NCBI GenBank assembly: GCA_036397815.1
Contig: DASWIE010000062.1
Coordinates: forward strand, 1 to 64,000
Length of the DNA stretch: 64,000 nt
From: DASQFY01 sp036397815
GTDB lineage: Bacteria > Chloroflexota > Limnocylindria > QHBO01
Direction: 5' to 3'
Positions 35,386-44,453 of the stretch are shown here, one piece after another. Both the position numbers and the translations under genes were made by a program. A model generated the notes under the pieces. That model saw only the letters and a program-made list of their open reading frames with translations, was not told the origin of the DNA and did no database searches. Position 1 is the stretch's first letter; each line of letters opens with the position of its first letter.

Positions 35386-36705
35386 ATGAGGGCAAGGTAC
35401 CGATTTCTCTCACCCCTGGTGACCCTGGGACTGCTGCTGGCGGCCTGTACGGCGGCCTCGCCGAGCCCGGGGGGCGGCGGAAGCCAGGCGCCTGGCGCGA
35501 GCCAGGGTGAAGAGGATCTCAATGGAGCTGAGGTCACCGTCATCGGCACGTGGACCGACGCCGAGCAGGACGCCTTCCTGGCCATGGTCGCGCCGTGGGA
35601 GGAGCAGACCGGTGCCACGGTGAAGTACCAGGGCACGCGCGCCATCAACGACATCCTGGCGGCCGGCATTCCCACCGGCGTGCTGCCTGACCTCGCCGGC
35701 CTGCCCGGTCCCGGCCAGATGGCCGAGTACGCCGATGCCGGCGCCCTCAAGCCGCTCGACGACGTGCTCGACGTGGCCACCTACGTCGAGGAGACCTCGC
35801 CCGGACTGGTCGCGCTGGGCCAGATCGAGGGCACCACGTATGGCGTCTTCATCAAGGCGGCCGTGAAGGGCCTGATCTGGTTCAACCCGGCGCTGCACGA
35901 CTACACCGACAGCCCGCCCGCGACCTGGGACGACCTGCTTTCCGAGGGCGCCGCCAACCAGGGCAATGCCGAGGCGCTGTGGTGCCTGGGCATCGAGTCC
36001 GGCGACGCATCCGGCTGGCCGGCGACGGACTGGATCGAGGAGATCCTCCTCCACCAGGCCGGGCCCGACGTCTACAACCAGTGGTGGGCGGGCGAGATCC
36101 CGTGGACCGACCCGGCCATCCAGACCGCGTTCGAAACCTACGCGAATGACGTGGTCGACCAATCCTATGGCGGTGGCACCAACGCTGTGGCCACCAAGTT
36201 CGACCTGGCCGGCGACCCGCTCTTCGCGGACCCGCCCGGCTGCGAGTTCTTCCACCAGGCGAGCTTCATCACCGGCCTCGGCGCCTTCAAGGACAAGGAG
36301 GCCGGGACCGACTACAACGCCTTCCCGTTCCCGGCCATCAACGATGAGTTCGCCGCCGCCGTAGAGGGTGCCGGCGACCTGTTCGGCATGTTCCACGACA
36401 CGCCGGCTGCCAAATCGCTGATGCGCTACCTCGTGACCGCCGAGGCCCAGGACATCTGGGTCGCCGCGGGAGGTGCCCTGTCAGCGAACAAGAACGCGAC
36501 TTCCTACCCGGACGACATCAGCGCTCTGATGGGCGGAATGGTCACCGGCGCGGAGCAGTTCGTGTTCGACGCATCCGACCAGATGCCGACGGCCATGAAC
36601 GCAGCCTTCTGGCAGCACATGGTCAGCCTCACGGCGGGTCAGGAGACGGTGGAAGAGGCGTTGGCTGCGCTGCAGACGGTTGCGGAGGACGCCTACTCCG
36701 AATAG
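35386..36705 (+). CDS. extracellular solute-binding lipoprotein, family 1 (CUT1 sugar)
   Basis: This 439-residue lipoprotein has signal LVTLGLLLAACTAA (lipobox) and a Gly/Ser/Pro-rich linker. It is followed by a type II periplasmic-binding fold with VTVIGTWTDAEQDAFLAMVAPWEEQTGATVKY and PDLAGLPGPGQMAEYADAGALKPLDD. The cluster (ATPase, receptor, two permeases) is a complete CUT1 importer. The sugar, possibly an oligosaccharide or alpha-glucoside, cannot be deduced. The ribosome site GAGGAGG is 5 bp upstream of the ATG. A long stem-loop follows the stop. Confidence 0.9.
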   Translation: MRARYRFLSPLVTLGLLLAACTAASPSPGGGGSQAPGASQGEEDLNGAEVTVIGTWTDAEQDAFLAMVAPWEEQTGATVKYQGTRAINDILAAGIPTGVLPDLAGLPGPGQMAEYADAGALKPLDDVLDVATYVEETSPGLVALGQIEGTTYGVFIKAAVKGLIWFNPALHDYTDSPPATWDDLLSEGAANQGNAEALWCLGIESGDASGWPATDWIEEILLHQAGPDVYNQWWAGEIPWTDPAIQTAFETYANDVVDQSYGGGTNAVATKFDLAGDPLFADPPGCEFFHQASFITGLGAFKDKEAGTDYNAFPFPAINDEFAAAVEGAGDLFGMFHDTPAAKSLMRYLVTAEAQDIWVAAGGALSANKNATSYPDDISALMGGMVTGAEQFVFDASDQMPTAMNAAFWQHMVSLTAGQETVEEALAALQTVAEDAYSE

Positions 36706-36726
36706 CGAGCCACCTTCATCTGAGAG

Positions 36727-36758
36727 CCTGGGCGCGGCGGCCAGCCGTCGCGTCCAGG
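36727..36758 (+). promoter_or_regulatory. stem-loop after the CUT1 receptor gene
   Basis: A 15-bp stem with two G-U pairs, CCTGGGCGCGGCGGC (36727-36741) with GCCGTCGCGTCCAGG (36744-36758); the innermost pairs must open to form a loop. It lies 21 bp past the receptor stop and about 25 bp before the permease start region. No T tract. The placement matches the hairpins after xylF and the BMP receptor gene. Confidence 0.55.
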
Positions 36759-36792
36759 TCGTAACCCGATCCAGGCGGGCATGGAGGTAGGT

Positions 36793-37770
36793 GTGGAAGA
36801 GCGCATCATCACCGCGATCATCGCCGTGATCGGCGTGCCAGCCGTGCTGGTGGCCTACATCTGGGGCACCGAGCAAGTGCTGCGCATTTTTCCGGAGGGA
36901 CTGAAGCCGCGGCTTCGCCCGTGGCTCTGGATGGCTCCGGCGCTCGGGTTGCTTGGACTGTTCCTGGTCTACCCGATGGTCGGCACCATCATCGCCAGCC
37001 TGCAGAACACGACCGGCACGGAATGGGTGGGCCTGGAGAACTTCGGCTGGTTCTTCGGCAGCAACGACGCGCTGTCGGCGCTCAAGAACAACGTGCTGTG
37101 GCTGATCTTCCTCACGCTGTTCACGGTCGGCTTCGGGCTGATCGTGGCCGTGCTCGTCGACCGTGTTCGCTACGAGACGGCCGCGAAGAGCGTGATCTTC
37201 CTGCCGCTCGCCATCAGCATGGTGGCGGCTGGCGTCATCTGGCTCTACATGTACCAGTACAAGCCACCGGGCGCGGTGCAGACCGGGACGCTGAACGCGG
37301 CGGTTGGCGCATTGGGCGCGGGTCCGATCCCGTGGCTGCAGGTCCAGGACTTCAGCGTCAACACCTTCATGCTGATCATCGTCATGACCTGGATGTGGAC
37401 CGGCTTCGGGATGGTGATCATCTCGGCGGCGCTCAAGGGCATCAATCCCGAGCTGCTCGAGGCCGGGCGGGTCGACGGCGCGAACGAGTGGCAGGTGTTC
37501 CGGGGGATCATCTTTCCGCTGCTCGTGCCGACGCTGGTGGTGGTCGGCACGACGATGATCATCACCGCCCTGAAGGCGTTTGACATCGTCTACACCATGA
37601 CCGGAGGCAACCTCGAGACCGATGTGATCGCCAACCTCATGTACAAGCAGATGTTCCGCGTCGGTGAGTTCGGGCGGGCGAGCGCGGTCGCGGTCGTCCT
37701 GCTGCTGGCGATCGTGCCGATCATGTTCTTCAACATCGGGCGCTTCCGCGCCCAGGAGGCGGTCCGATGA
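36793..37770 (+). CDS. carbohydrate ABC transporter permease (MalF-like, CUT1)
   Basis: This permease of about 325 residues has an N-terminal TM helix (IITAIIAVIGVPAVLVAYIWG), a charged loop and then six TM helices. The EAA loop that contacts the ATPase reads INPELLEAGRVDGANEWQVFRGIIFPLL. I favour the GTG at 36793, because GGAGGT sits four bases upstream; the ATG at 36781, which would add four residues, would place that site inside the gene. The stop overlaps the next permease by 4 bp. Confidence 0.88.
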   Translation: MEERIITAIIAVIGVPAVLVAYIWGTEQVLRIFPEGLKPRLRPWLWMAPALGLLGLFLVYPMVGTIIASLQNTTGTEWVGLENFGWFFGSNDALSALKNNVLWLIFLTLFTVGFGLIVAVLVDRVRYETAAKSVIFLPLAISMVAAGVIWLYMYQYKPPGAVQTGTLNAAVGALGAGPIPWLQVQDFSVNTFMLIIVMTWMWTGFGMVIISAALKGINPELLEAGRVDGANEWQVFRGIIFPLLVPTLVVVGTTMIITALKAFDIVYTMTGGNLETDVIANLMYKQMFRVGEFGRASAVAVVLLLAIVPIMFFNIGRFRAQEAVR

Positions 37771-38663
37771 CGGCGGCGGCAACCCCCATCGCCGAGGCCC
37801 GCCCGCGGGTGCGGCGCTTCGGCCGGCTGCGAAGCGGCGGCATCGGCCTGCACACCGTCGTCATCGTGCTCATGGTCATCTGGGCCGTGCCCACCGTCGG
37901 CCTACTCATCAACTCGGTCCGGCCCGGGCAGGAGGCCGCCAGCAGCGGCTGGTGGACCGCCATCTTCCCGCCCTACCAGTTCACCTTCGAAAACTATGCC
38001 CACGTGCTCGAGCAGAGCAACATCGGCACCAACTTCCTGAACAGCCTGATCATCAGCATCCCGGCCACGGTGATCCCGATCTTCGTGGCCGCCTTCGCCG
38101 CCTATGCCTTCAGCTGGATGGAGTTCCCGGGCCGCAACGTCCTGTTCGTGGTCGTCGTTGGGCTCCTGGTCGTTCCCCTCCAGGCGACCCTGATCCCGAT
38201 CCTGAAGCTCTTTGCGGGGTGGGGCATCGCCGGGACCTTCCTGGCGGTCTGGCTGGCGCACACCGGCTACGGCCTGCCCTTCGCGATATACCTGCTCCGC
38301 AACTTCATGGGATCGCTGCCGCGCGAGGTGTTCGAGTCGGCCGCCATCGACGGAGCCAGTCCGGTCACCGCCTTCTTCCGGCTGGCGATCCCCATGAGCG
38401 TCCCCGCTCTCGCGGCGCTGGCCATCTTCCAGTTCCTCTTCGTCTGGAACGACCTGCTGGTGGCGCTGATCTACATCGGCGCGGTGCGGCCCGACAACCT
38501 GCCGCTGACCGTCAGCATCGCCGGGCTGGTGACCTCGATCGGAGGTGGGACCGAGTTCCTTGGCGCCGCCGCCTTCCTGTCGATGCTCCTGCCTCTGATC
38601 GTGTTCTTTGCGCTGCAGCGCTACTTCGTGCGCGGCATCGTCGGAGGGTCCGTCAAGGGTTAA
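37767..38663 (+). CDS. carbohydrate ABC transporter permease (MalG-like, CUT1)
   Basis: This 298-residue permease has six TM helices; the EAA motif is LPREVFESAAIDGASPVTAFFRLAIPM. The segment VTVSIAGLVTSIGG...LGAAAFLSMLLPLIVFFALQRYFVRGIVGGSVKG is the usual MalG-type ending. It is coupled to the MalF-like gene by a 4-bp overlap and closes the importer operon. It is convergent with the ABC-2 permease gene, with 8 bp between stops. Confidence 0.9.
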   Translation: MTAAATPIAEARPRVRRFGRLRSGGIGLHTVVIVLMVIWAVPTVGLLINSVRPGQEAASSGWWTAIFPPYQFTFENYAHVLEQSNIGTNFLNSLIISIPATVIPIFVAAFAAYAFSWMEFPGRNVLFVVVVGLLVVPLQATLIPILKLFAGWGIAGTFLAVWLAHTGYGLPFAIYLLRNFMGSLPREVFESAAIDGASPVTAFFRLAIPMSVPALAALAIFQFLFVWNDLLVALIYIGAVRPDNLPLTVSIAGLVTSIGGGTEFLGAAAFLSMLLPLIVFFALQRYFVRGIVGGSVKG

Positions 38664-38671
38664 CCATCGGT

Positions 38672-39463
38672 CTACGCCAGGCGGGTGATGATCGTCTCCC
38701 GGTCGAAGGCCCAGGAGCCAACGATCAGCGCCAGCCCGATCAGCGCGGCGACCAGCAGGTTGCCGATCAGCACCTGCTGCATGGTGAACGTCGCCTGGCC
38801 GCCGAAGAACTGGGCGACTGCGATGGCGATGATCGGGATCACCACGAAGCCGCCGATCTGCTGAGCGGTGCGCGCGTCGTTGACCCGGCTGCTTACGATG
38901 ATCCCGAGCAGCACGCTGAAGAGGCAGATCAACGGCACCAGGCTGACCATGGCGACCAGCCACTGGTCGCTGAAGATGAGGACGGTCAGCCGCTGGTCGG
39001 CGATCGCGCCGTTCACCAGGCCATAGGCCACGAACACGCCCCAGGTGGCGACGATGGCCGGCAGCGCGGCCGAGATCGTCTTGCCCGCCAGCAGCTCCGG
39101 GACCTCGAGCGGGGTCGCCAGCTGTGGTTCCAGCGAGCGCGCCACCTTCTCGCCGATGACCGACTGGCTGGCGATCGCCATCGGCACCATGGCCGGGATG
39201 AGGAGGAAGTAGGCCATGAAGTTGGTGACGATGAAGCCCTGCGCCGCCAGCTTGGCCGGCAGCCCCGGGAAGTTGGCGATGTACTGCTCGATCTGGCCGA
39301 GCTGGTTCGGGTCGAGGTCGTTGACCTGGATGAAAGCTACCAGCCCTGTCGGAATGGAGGCGAAGATGAGGGCCGGCAGCGCCACCGCGCCGAGCAGCAG
39401 CCGGTTGCTGAGCAGGTCGCGCCATTCCTTGACGAAGACGGCCCACACGTAGCCGAGCCTCAT
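38672..39463 (-). CDS. ABC-2 family exporter permease
   Basis: This 263-residue membrane protein has a cytoplasmic start (VFVKEWRDLLSNRLLL), a first TM helix, an extracytoplasmic loop of about 40 residues, and five further TM helices, including the conserved VIGEKVARSLEPQLATPLEVPELLAGKTI cytoplasmic segment typical of NatB/ABC-2 membrane subunits. It works with the ATPase encoded just upstream (4-bp overlap). Substrate unknown; a drug- or sodium-efflux role is possible for the family. Confidence 0.87.
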   Translation of the reverse strand: MRLGYVWAVFVKEWRDLLSNRLLLGAVALPALIFASIPTGLVAFIQVNDLDPNQLGQIEQYIANFPGLPAKLAAQGFIVTNFMAYFLLIPAMVPMAIASQSVIGEKVARSLEPQLATPLEVPELLAGKTISAALPAIVATWGVFVAYGLVNGAIADQRLTVLIFSDQWLVAMVSLVPLICLFSVLLGIIVSSRVNDARTAQQIGGFVVIPIIAIAVAQFFGGQATFTMQQVLIGNLLVAALIGLALIVGSWAFDRETIITRLA

Positions 39464-40440
39464 GACGCCACCTCCTGGACCGATGTCTCTCGCACCGTCG
39501 AGCTTGGCGCGTCTCGCTCCCCCACCTCCCCGACCAGGTGCAGGTAGACCTCCTCCAGCGTCGCCGCCTCCTCACGGACCGATGTGATCCGGCCCCCGGC
39601 GCGAACCAGCGCCGCCACGAGATCCGGCGTCTCGCGCGACGGGTCGGTCAGCTCGACCAGGAGCGATCCTTCGTGCGCCTGCGCGCCGAGCACACTTGGC
39701 AATGCCACCAGCACTTCGACGAACGACTCGGGCCCACGTGCCCCGTTCAGCTCCACGCGCACGGTGGCGGCGCGCCCGCGACGGCGCAGGGCGGCCGGCG
39801 TGTCGACGCGGAGCAGCCGGCCCTGCATGATCCCGATCCGGTCGCAGAGCCGCTCGGCCTCGTCCAGGTTGTGGGTGCAGATCACGATCGAGCGGCCGAG
39901 CGAGCGCAGCGTGTCGACGAAGTCGCGCACCGTCTTGGCCGCGGCGGGGTCGAGGCCGCTGGTCGGCTCGTCCAGGTAGATCACCTCCGGCTCGTGCAGC
40001 AGGGCGCGCGCGATGGCGATCTTCTGGCGCATCCCCTTACTGAATCCCGCGACCCGGCGGTCCGCGAACGGCAGCATCTCGACCACCCCCAGGTAGCGGT
40101 CCACCGCGCGGCGCAGCTGCGCCCCGCGCAGGCCGTAGAGGCGGCCGTAGAAGGCGAGGTTCTGGCGGGCCGTCAGCTTGTCGTGCAGCCCCGGCGATTC
40201 GGTCAGGATGCCGGTCAGGGCCCGGATTCGCGCTGAGCCCTCGCCCAGCGAGTGCCCGTTCACGGTGGCGCCACCGGCAGAGGGAGCGATCAGCCCGGCC
40301 AGCATCCGGACCGTGGTCGTCTTGCCCGCGCCGTTTGGGCCTAGCAGGCCGAAGATCTCGCCGTCGCCCACGCTGAAGGAGAGGTCGTGGACGGCGGTCA
40401 CCCGCCCGAATTCCTTGCGCAGCCCCTCGACGAAGATCAC
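39460..40440 (-). CDS. ABC exporter ATP-binding protein (NatA/CcmA-like)
   Basis: This 326-residue ATPase has Walker A GPNGAGKT, a Q-loop region (LTGILTESPGLHDKLTARQN), the signature variant FSKGMRQKIAIARAL, Walker B VIYLDEPTSGLDP and switch CTHNLDEAE. A C-terminal DUF4162-like domain of about 100 residues follows. The FSKGMRQK signature is characteristic of ABC-2 type exporters. It is encoded upstream of, and coupled to, its permease; divergent from the NUDIX gene. Confidence 0.9.
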   Translation of the reverse strand: MIFVEGLRKEFGRVTAVHDLSFSVGDGEIFGLLGPNGAGKTTTVRMLAGLIAPSAGGATVNGHSLGEGSARIRALTGILTESPGLHDKLTARQNLAFYGRLYGLRGAQLRRAVDRYLGVVEMLPFADRRVAGFSKGMRQKIAIARALLHEPEVIYLDEPTSGLDPAAAKTVRDFVDTLRSLGRSIVICTHNLDEAERLCDRIGIMQGRLLRVDTPAALRRRGRAATVRVELNGARGPESFVEVLVALPSVLGAQAHEGSLLVELTDPSRETPDLVAALVRAGGRITSVREEAATLEEVYLHLVGEVGERDAPSSTVRETSVQEVAS

Positions 40441-40532
40441 GAGGCAGATCCTAGCCGCAGTCCCCCGCCGCCGCCCATCGGTACCTTCGGGGTGCGCGGC
40501 ACGCGCCGCGGGCGCTCGGGTAGCATCGGTCC

Positions 40533-41069
40533 ATGGCGGAGCGCAGGATCGACAGCAGGCGAGCCTTCGAGGGCCGCCTGCTCAGCGTGCGCGTCGACGA
40601 GGTGGAGCTCGACAACGGGCGCCGCGCGACGCGCGAGGTGGTGGAGCACCCCGGCGCGGTGGGAATCCTGGCCTGGGACGAGGGCCGGCTGGCGATGGTC
40701 AGCCAGTGGCGCACCGCCGCCGACGCCGCCCTGCTCGAGATTCCGGCCGGAACGATCGATCCCGGGGAGACGCCATCGTCGACGGCCGAACGCGAGCTGG
40801 CCGAGGAATGCGGCCTGCGCGCGGAGTCGTGGGAGGCTGGGCCATCGTTCTTCACCGCGCCCGGCTTCTGCACCGAGCGGCTGACCATCTTCCTGGCCAC
40901 CGGGCTGCACCCGACGGAGATGTCGCCACCGGAGGACGAGATCCTCCAGTCCTCCTGGCTGACCCTACGCGAGGCGCTGGCCGCGATCGAGGAGGGACGG
41001 ATCGTCGACGCCAAGTCGCTGGTCGGCATCCTCTGGCTTGCCCGCCGGCTGGAGGCCGCGAAGGGCTGA
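40533..41069 (+). CDS. NUDIX hydrolase, ADP-ribose pyrophosphatase-like
   Basis: This 178-residue protein has a complete Nudix box: from AGTIDPGETPSSTAERELAEECG the pattern G-x5-E-x7-REL-x-EE-x-G is fulfilled (about residues 72-94). The IPAG before it and the N-terminal strand set (RAFEGRLLSVRVDEVEL) match ADP-ribose pyrophosphatases (NudF type), which cleave ADP-ribose to AMP and ribose-5-phosphate. A role in NAD turnover would agree with the nicotinate phosphoribosyltransferase gene about 400 bp away, convergently placed. Confidence 0.88.
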   Translation: MAERRIDSRRAFEGRLLSVRVDEVELDNGRRATREVVEHPGAVGILAWDEGRLAMVSQWRTAADAALLEIPAGTIDPGETPSSTAERELAEECGLRAESWEAGPSFFTAPGFCTERLTIFLATGLHPTEMSPPEDEILQSSWLTLREALAAIEEGRIVDAKSLVGILWLARRLEAAKG

Positions 41070-41072
41070 CTA

Positions 41073-41444
41073 TCAGGCGGCGTCGATGCGGCGCAGGGCG
41101 CGCTGGTAGTCCTCGTTCTCGGGCTTGAGGAAGACGGCCATCCGCAGGTGGCGCCTGCCCGCGGCGACGTCGCCCTGCCGTGCGAGCGACAGCCCCAGGC
41201 CGAACATCGCGTAGTGGGCCAGCGGGTCGGTATCGACGATCGCCTGGAACCGCTCGGCCGCGCGGCCGTGATCGCCCTGATCGAAGTAGGCGCGGCCCAG
41301 CGCCTCGAGGATGGAGGCCTTGCCGGGCTCCAGGACGAGACACCGCTCCAGCAGCACGGAGGCGGCGCCGGGGTGATGGTCCGCGAGCAGGCGCGAGCCC
41401 CGCTGGAAGAGGTCGTAGGCGCTCTCGCGCTCCGCGCGGTCCAT
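41073..41444 (-). CDS. TPR-repeat protein
   Basis: This soluble helical protein of 123 residues has three TPR-like units: around ESAYDLFQRGSRLLADHHPGAASVLLERCLVLEP, ASILEALGRAYFDQGDHGRAAERFQAIVDTDP and AHYAMFGLGLSLARQGDVAAGRRHLRMAVFLKP. It shows the typical small-residue and Pro positions and is likely a protein-interaction scaffold. It lies 10 bp downstream of the nicotinate phosphoribosyltransferase gene on the same strand. Confidence 0.8.
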   Translation of the reverse strand: MDRAERESAYDLFQRGSRLLADHHPGAASVLLERCLVLEPGKASILEALGRAYFDQGDHGRAAERFQAIVDTDPLAHYAMFGLGLSLARQGDVAAGRRHLRMAVFLKPENEDYQRALRRIDAA

Positions 41445-41454
41445 CGGTCGCCGG

Positions 41455-42495
41455 TCAGGAGCCCAGGTCGATCAGCTCGAGCCGCGGGTTCTCGGTCCGC
41501 CCCGGAATCCGTCCTCGCTTGGCGATCGGGCGGCCGTCGATCTCCTTGAGGTCGCCGGTGAAGTCGATCGGGCTGGCGTCCGAGATCGCCGATCCGACCG
41601 CGAATGAGTCGACCGGCGCCCCCGACTCCTTGAAGTGCGTGATCCGCTCGGCGTCCAGCCCGCCGGAGACAACGATCCGGACGTGGCCATGCCCCGCCTG
41701 GTCCAGGCGCGTGCGAACCTCTTTGACGAGGTCGGGCGTGACGCGACCGCGCTCGGACGGTGTGTCGAGCCGCACGCCCCACAGCCGCTCGCCGAGCGCC
41801 TCCGCAACGCGCAGCGACTCCTCGGCCTCGTCCTTGAAGGTGTCGACCAGCACGATCCGCGGTACCTCGGGGTCGGTATGTCGGTCGAACGCCTCGGCGG
41901 CTCGGACCGTGTCCCCGAAGATGAGGATCATGGCGTGCGGCATCGTGCCGGTCGGCGACAGGCCCGCCAGGCGCGCGCCCGCAGGCGTCGAGGCTCCCAC
42001 GCAGCCGCCTACCACGCTGGCGTAGTCCATCTGGTCGGCGACGCTGGGATGCACGTGCCGCGCACCGAAGCTGACGACCGGGATCGGGGCAGCCACCTCC
42101 ACGATCCGACGCGCCGCGGTCGCCCAGCCCGTGCTCTGGGCCAGGATGCCGAGGAGGGCCGTCTCATACAGGCCGAAGGCCGAGTAACGGGCGGTGATGC
42201 GCATCACCACCTCCTTGCGTCCGACCGGGTCGCCGTCGTGCAGCGACTCGACGATGGGCGCGGGCTCGAGCAGCTTCCGGTTGCCAAGGATCTCCCGCAG
42301 GTAGGCGAGCGACTCCTCCGCGCCGCACAGGATCGCGTCCTCGCGCGGGAAGATCTCCATCGCCACCACCGGGTCGAGCCGCTCGGCCGCCAGGATGCGG
42401 CGCGCGCGCTCGAAATAGACGTCCGCCGTCTCGCCGGAGAGGACGTCGGGGGCGGGTTGGAAGCGAGACCGCTCGGGCGGCTTGGTGGCGGTCAT
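41455..42495 (-). CDS. pncB: nicotinate phosphoribosyltransferase
   Basis: This is a 346-residue enzyme of the NAD salvage (Preiss-Handler) pathway, converting nicotinate and PRPP to nicotinate mononucleotide. Diagnostic segments are SFGARHVHPSVADQMDYASVVGG, GTMPHAMIL, VLVDTFKDEAEESLRVAEAL, WGVRLDTPSERG and VRIVVSGGLDAERI. The phosphorylatable His region and phosphate-binding GG fit the compact (short) PncB form found in archaea and several deep bacterial lineages. ATG overlaps the stop of the upstream gene by 4 bp. Confidence 0.9.
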   Translation of the reverse strand: MTATKPPERSRFQPAPDVLSGETADVYFERARRILAAERLDPVVAMEIFPREDAILCGAEESLAYLREILGNRKLLEPAPIVESLHDGDPVGRKEVVMRITARYSAFGLYETALLGILAQSTGWATAARRIVEVAAPIPVVSFGARHVHPSVADQMDYASVVGGCVGASTPAGARLAGLSPTGTMPHAMILIFGDTVRAAEAFDRHTDPEVPRIVLVDTFKDEAEESLRVAEALGERLWGVRLDTPSERGRVTPDLVKEVRTRLDQAGHGHVRIVVSGGLDAERITHFKESGAPVDSFAVGSAISDASPIDFTGDLKEIDGRPIAKRGRIPGRTENPRLELIDLGS

Positions 42496-44453
42496 GGCCG
42501 AGCAGTGTAGCCCCTCGTCCGGCGGCGCCGAATGGCGACGATCGCCAGCAGCAGAACGACCAGCACCGCGGCCGCCGACCCGAGCCTGACCGCGCCGTCG
42601 GAGAACGCCCCGGCAAGGCGCGCGCGCGCCGCGTCCACCTCTTCGGCGGCGCCGCGCAGGTCACCCTCCGCGAACAGCGCGGACGCCTCCGCCAGCCGCG
42701 CCGATGGCTCCGCGCCGCCCAGGAGGCCAACCTGCTCCACGACCGATGGCTGCCGGGCGATCTGGGCGCGAACGTCGCTGTACCCGGCAACCAGCACGGC
42801 CTCCGCCTCGAGCTCGTCCCGCGCGTCCGGCCCACCCCCGGAGGCACGGTACCTTTCGCGCAGCCGATCCGGCGCAGCCAGCCCGGCCGCATCGATGGCG
42901 GCCAGCAGCTCGTCGCGGGCGGCGAGCCAGGCAGTCGCCTCGGGAATGGCTACCTGCGCCTCGTCGAAGCGCCAGGCCTCCAGGTCCGCGAGCACCGGAT
43001 CGGGAGCGCCCCACTCGCCCGCGGCCGCGAGCAGACCGACATATGCCTGGCGGGCAGCGGTTCGCTGCGGCAGCTCGGCCGCCGCCGCTTCATCGAACAC
43101 GTGGGTAGTGAACTCCGCCGTCAGATCCTGGCCGCTCACCGCCTCCAGCTGATCGAGCAGCCGACGCGAGTCGACGGGCGTGACCGGACGCCCGCTGGGG
43201 GCGGGCGGCGGCGCCGCGATGGGCTCATAGGCTCCAACGCCGGCCGCGAAGCGGCCCCACGCCATGCGCAGCGCGTCGGCTCCAACCGCTGCGGCCAGCC
43301 GCTCGGCGAGCGCCCACGACCCCGCGTAGCCGAACGCGTCCTGCTCGACGGTAGCCTCGCCGGCGCCCCAGCTGATCAGCGGGAAGGCTGCCTCGCCGAG
43401 TTCGGTCGTACGCGCGGCCGGGTCGTAGGGCAGCGTCACCTCCAGCTCGGTCGCAACTGCGGCGGCGGCCTGGGAGGCGAACCCCTCCCGGATCCATCGG
43501 TCTCCAACCAGCTGCTCGGAGAGCCAGACATGCGCGATCTGGTGCAGCGTCGTGAACGGCGGCTGGTTGAAGCCGACCGCGATCGCGCCGGCATCGGCAA
43601 CGGGCTCGCTCAGGTCGCCGACCAGATCCGGCACGGACTCGACCACGACCAGCGGCCCGACGCGCGGGTACTCGAGGCCGATCTCCTTCTCCAGCAGGGG
43701 CAGCGCCCGCGCCAGGAGGTCCATGGTCGCCTCGCCCCACGCCTCGTCATCGGTCCAGGCCCGCACCTGGAGGTCGACCGTGCCACTTGCCAGGGCAACA
43801 CCCTCGCTCAGGGTGGTGAAGCTCGCCGGACGGACGGCGGTGACCCGCGCCAGCCAGGTGGTCGGGTCGGCCACCGGGCCGCTCTCGAGGCGCACGGCGG
43901 TCGCATCCTGGGTGGCCGTCAGGTCGTTGCCGTCGACCCGCACCTCGTAATCCCCGGGCAGGACGATGGCAACCGCGCCGCTGGTCCCGAAGCTCCACGC
44001 CGGGAAGGCGACCGCCGAGGGCCGAACCCGGATGTCGGGGGTCGCCGCATCAGGCAGGAGATACGTCAGGGTGAAGGTCATGGTCTGGTTGTAGCGCACC
44101 GGGGTGCGGGGACTGACGCTGGCCACGTTCACGCCGTTTCGCTCCGCGACGCTGATCCGCAGCGCCCCGCGCGAGTCGCTGGCAGCCACGCTCGTCGCCC
44201 CGCTGTGGATGGCCAGGTCCACCACGTTGAAGACGCTGAACTGGCCGCCCGGATCCGGGGTCGTGTTCTTGAAGGTCACGTCGACAGCCACCACGATCCG
44301 CCGATCATCCGGCTGGACGTCGTATTGAGCCGTCGTGGCCAGGGTGTACTCGGCCGCCCGCGCCGTGCGTCCGGCGCCCGGAAGGGTGACGCCGGCCGGC
44401 GCCAGGGCGAGCAGGAGCGCCGCGCAGAGCAGCGCGAGGGCCGCGCGCCTCAC
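42492..44453 (-). CDS. membrane-anchored peptidase-MA-like protein with altered HExxH (HQIAH)
   Basis: This 653-residue exported protein starts with a GTG that overlaps the upstream stop (GTGA), and a signal sequence (ALALLCAALLLALAPAG) follows. The N-terminal beta domain of about 230 residues begins QYDVQPDDRRIVVAVDVTFKN. A gluzincin-like core follows with LHQIAHVWLSEQ (His304 and His308) and WIREGFAS (Glu323), as in M1/peptidase-MA domains. The catalytic Glu of HExxH is Gln305, so it is probably not an active peptidase. A helical C-terminal part and a final TM helix (VLVVLLLAIVAIRRRR) complete it. Function unknown. Confidence 0.75.
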   Translation of the reverse strand: MRRAALALLCAALLLALAPAGVTLPGAGRTARAAEYTLATTAQYDVQPDDRRIVVAVDVTFKNTTPDPGGQFSVFNVVDLAIHSGATSVAASDSRGALRISVAERNGVNVASVSPRTPVRYNQTMTFTLTYLLPDAATPDIRVRPSAVAFPAWSFGTSGAVAIVLPGDYEVRVDGNDLTATQDATAVRLESGPVADPTTWLARVTAVRPASFTTLSEGVALASGTVDLQVRAWTDDEAWGEATMDLLARALPLLEKEIGLEYPRVGPLVVVESVPDLVGDLSEPVADAGAIAVGFNQPPFTTLHQIAHVWLSEQLVGDRWIREGFASQAAAAVATELEVTLPYDPAARTTELGEAAFPLISWGAGEATVEQDAFGYAGSWALAERLAAAVGADALRMAWGRFAAGVGAYEPIAAPPPAPSGRPVTPVDSRRLLDQLEAVSGQDLTAEFTTHVFDEAAAAELPQRTAARQAYVGLLAAAGEWGAPDPVLADLEAWRFDEAQVAIPEATAWLAARDELLAAIDAAGLAAPDRLRERYRASGGGPDARDELEAEAVLVAGYSDVRAQIARQPSVVEQVGLLGGAEPSARLAEASALFAEGDLRGAAEEVDAARARLAGAFSDGAVRLGSAAAVLVVLLLAIVAIRRRRTRGYTARP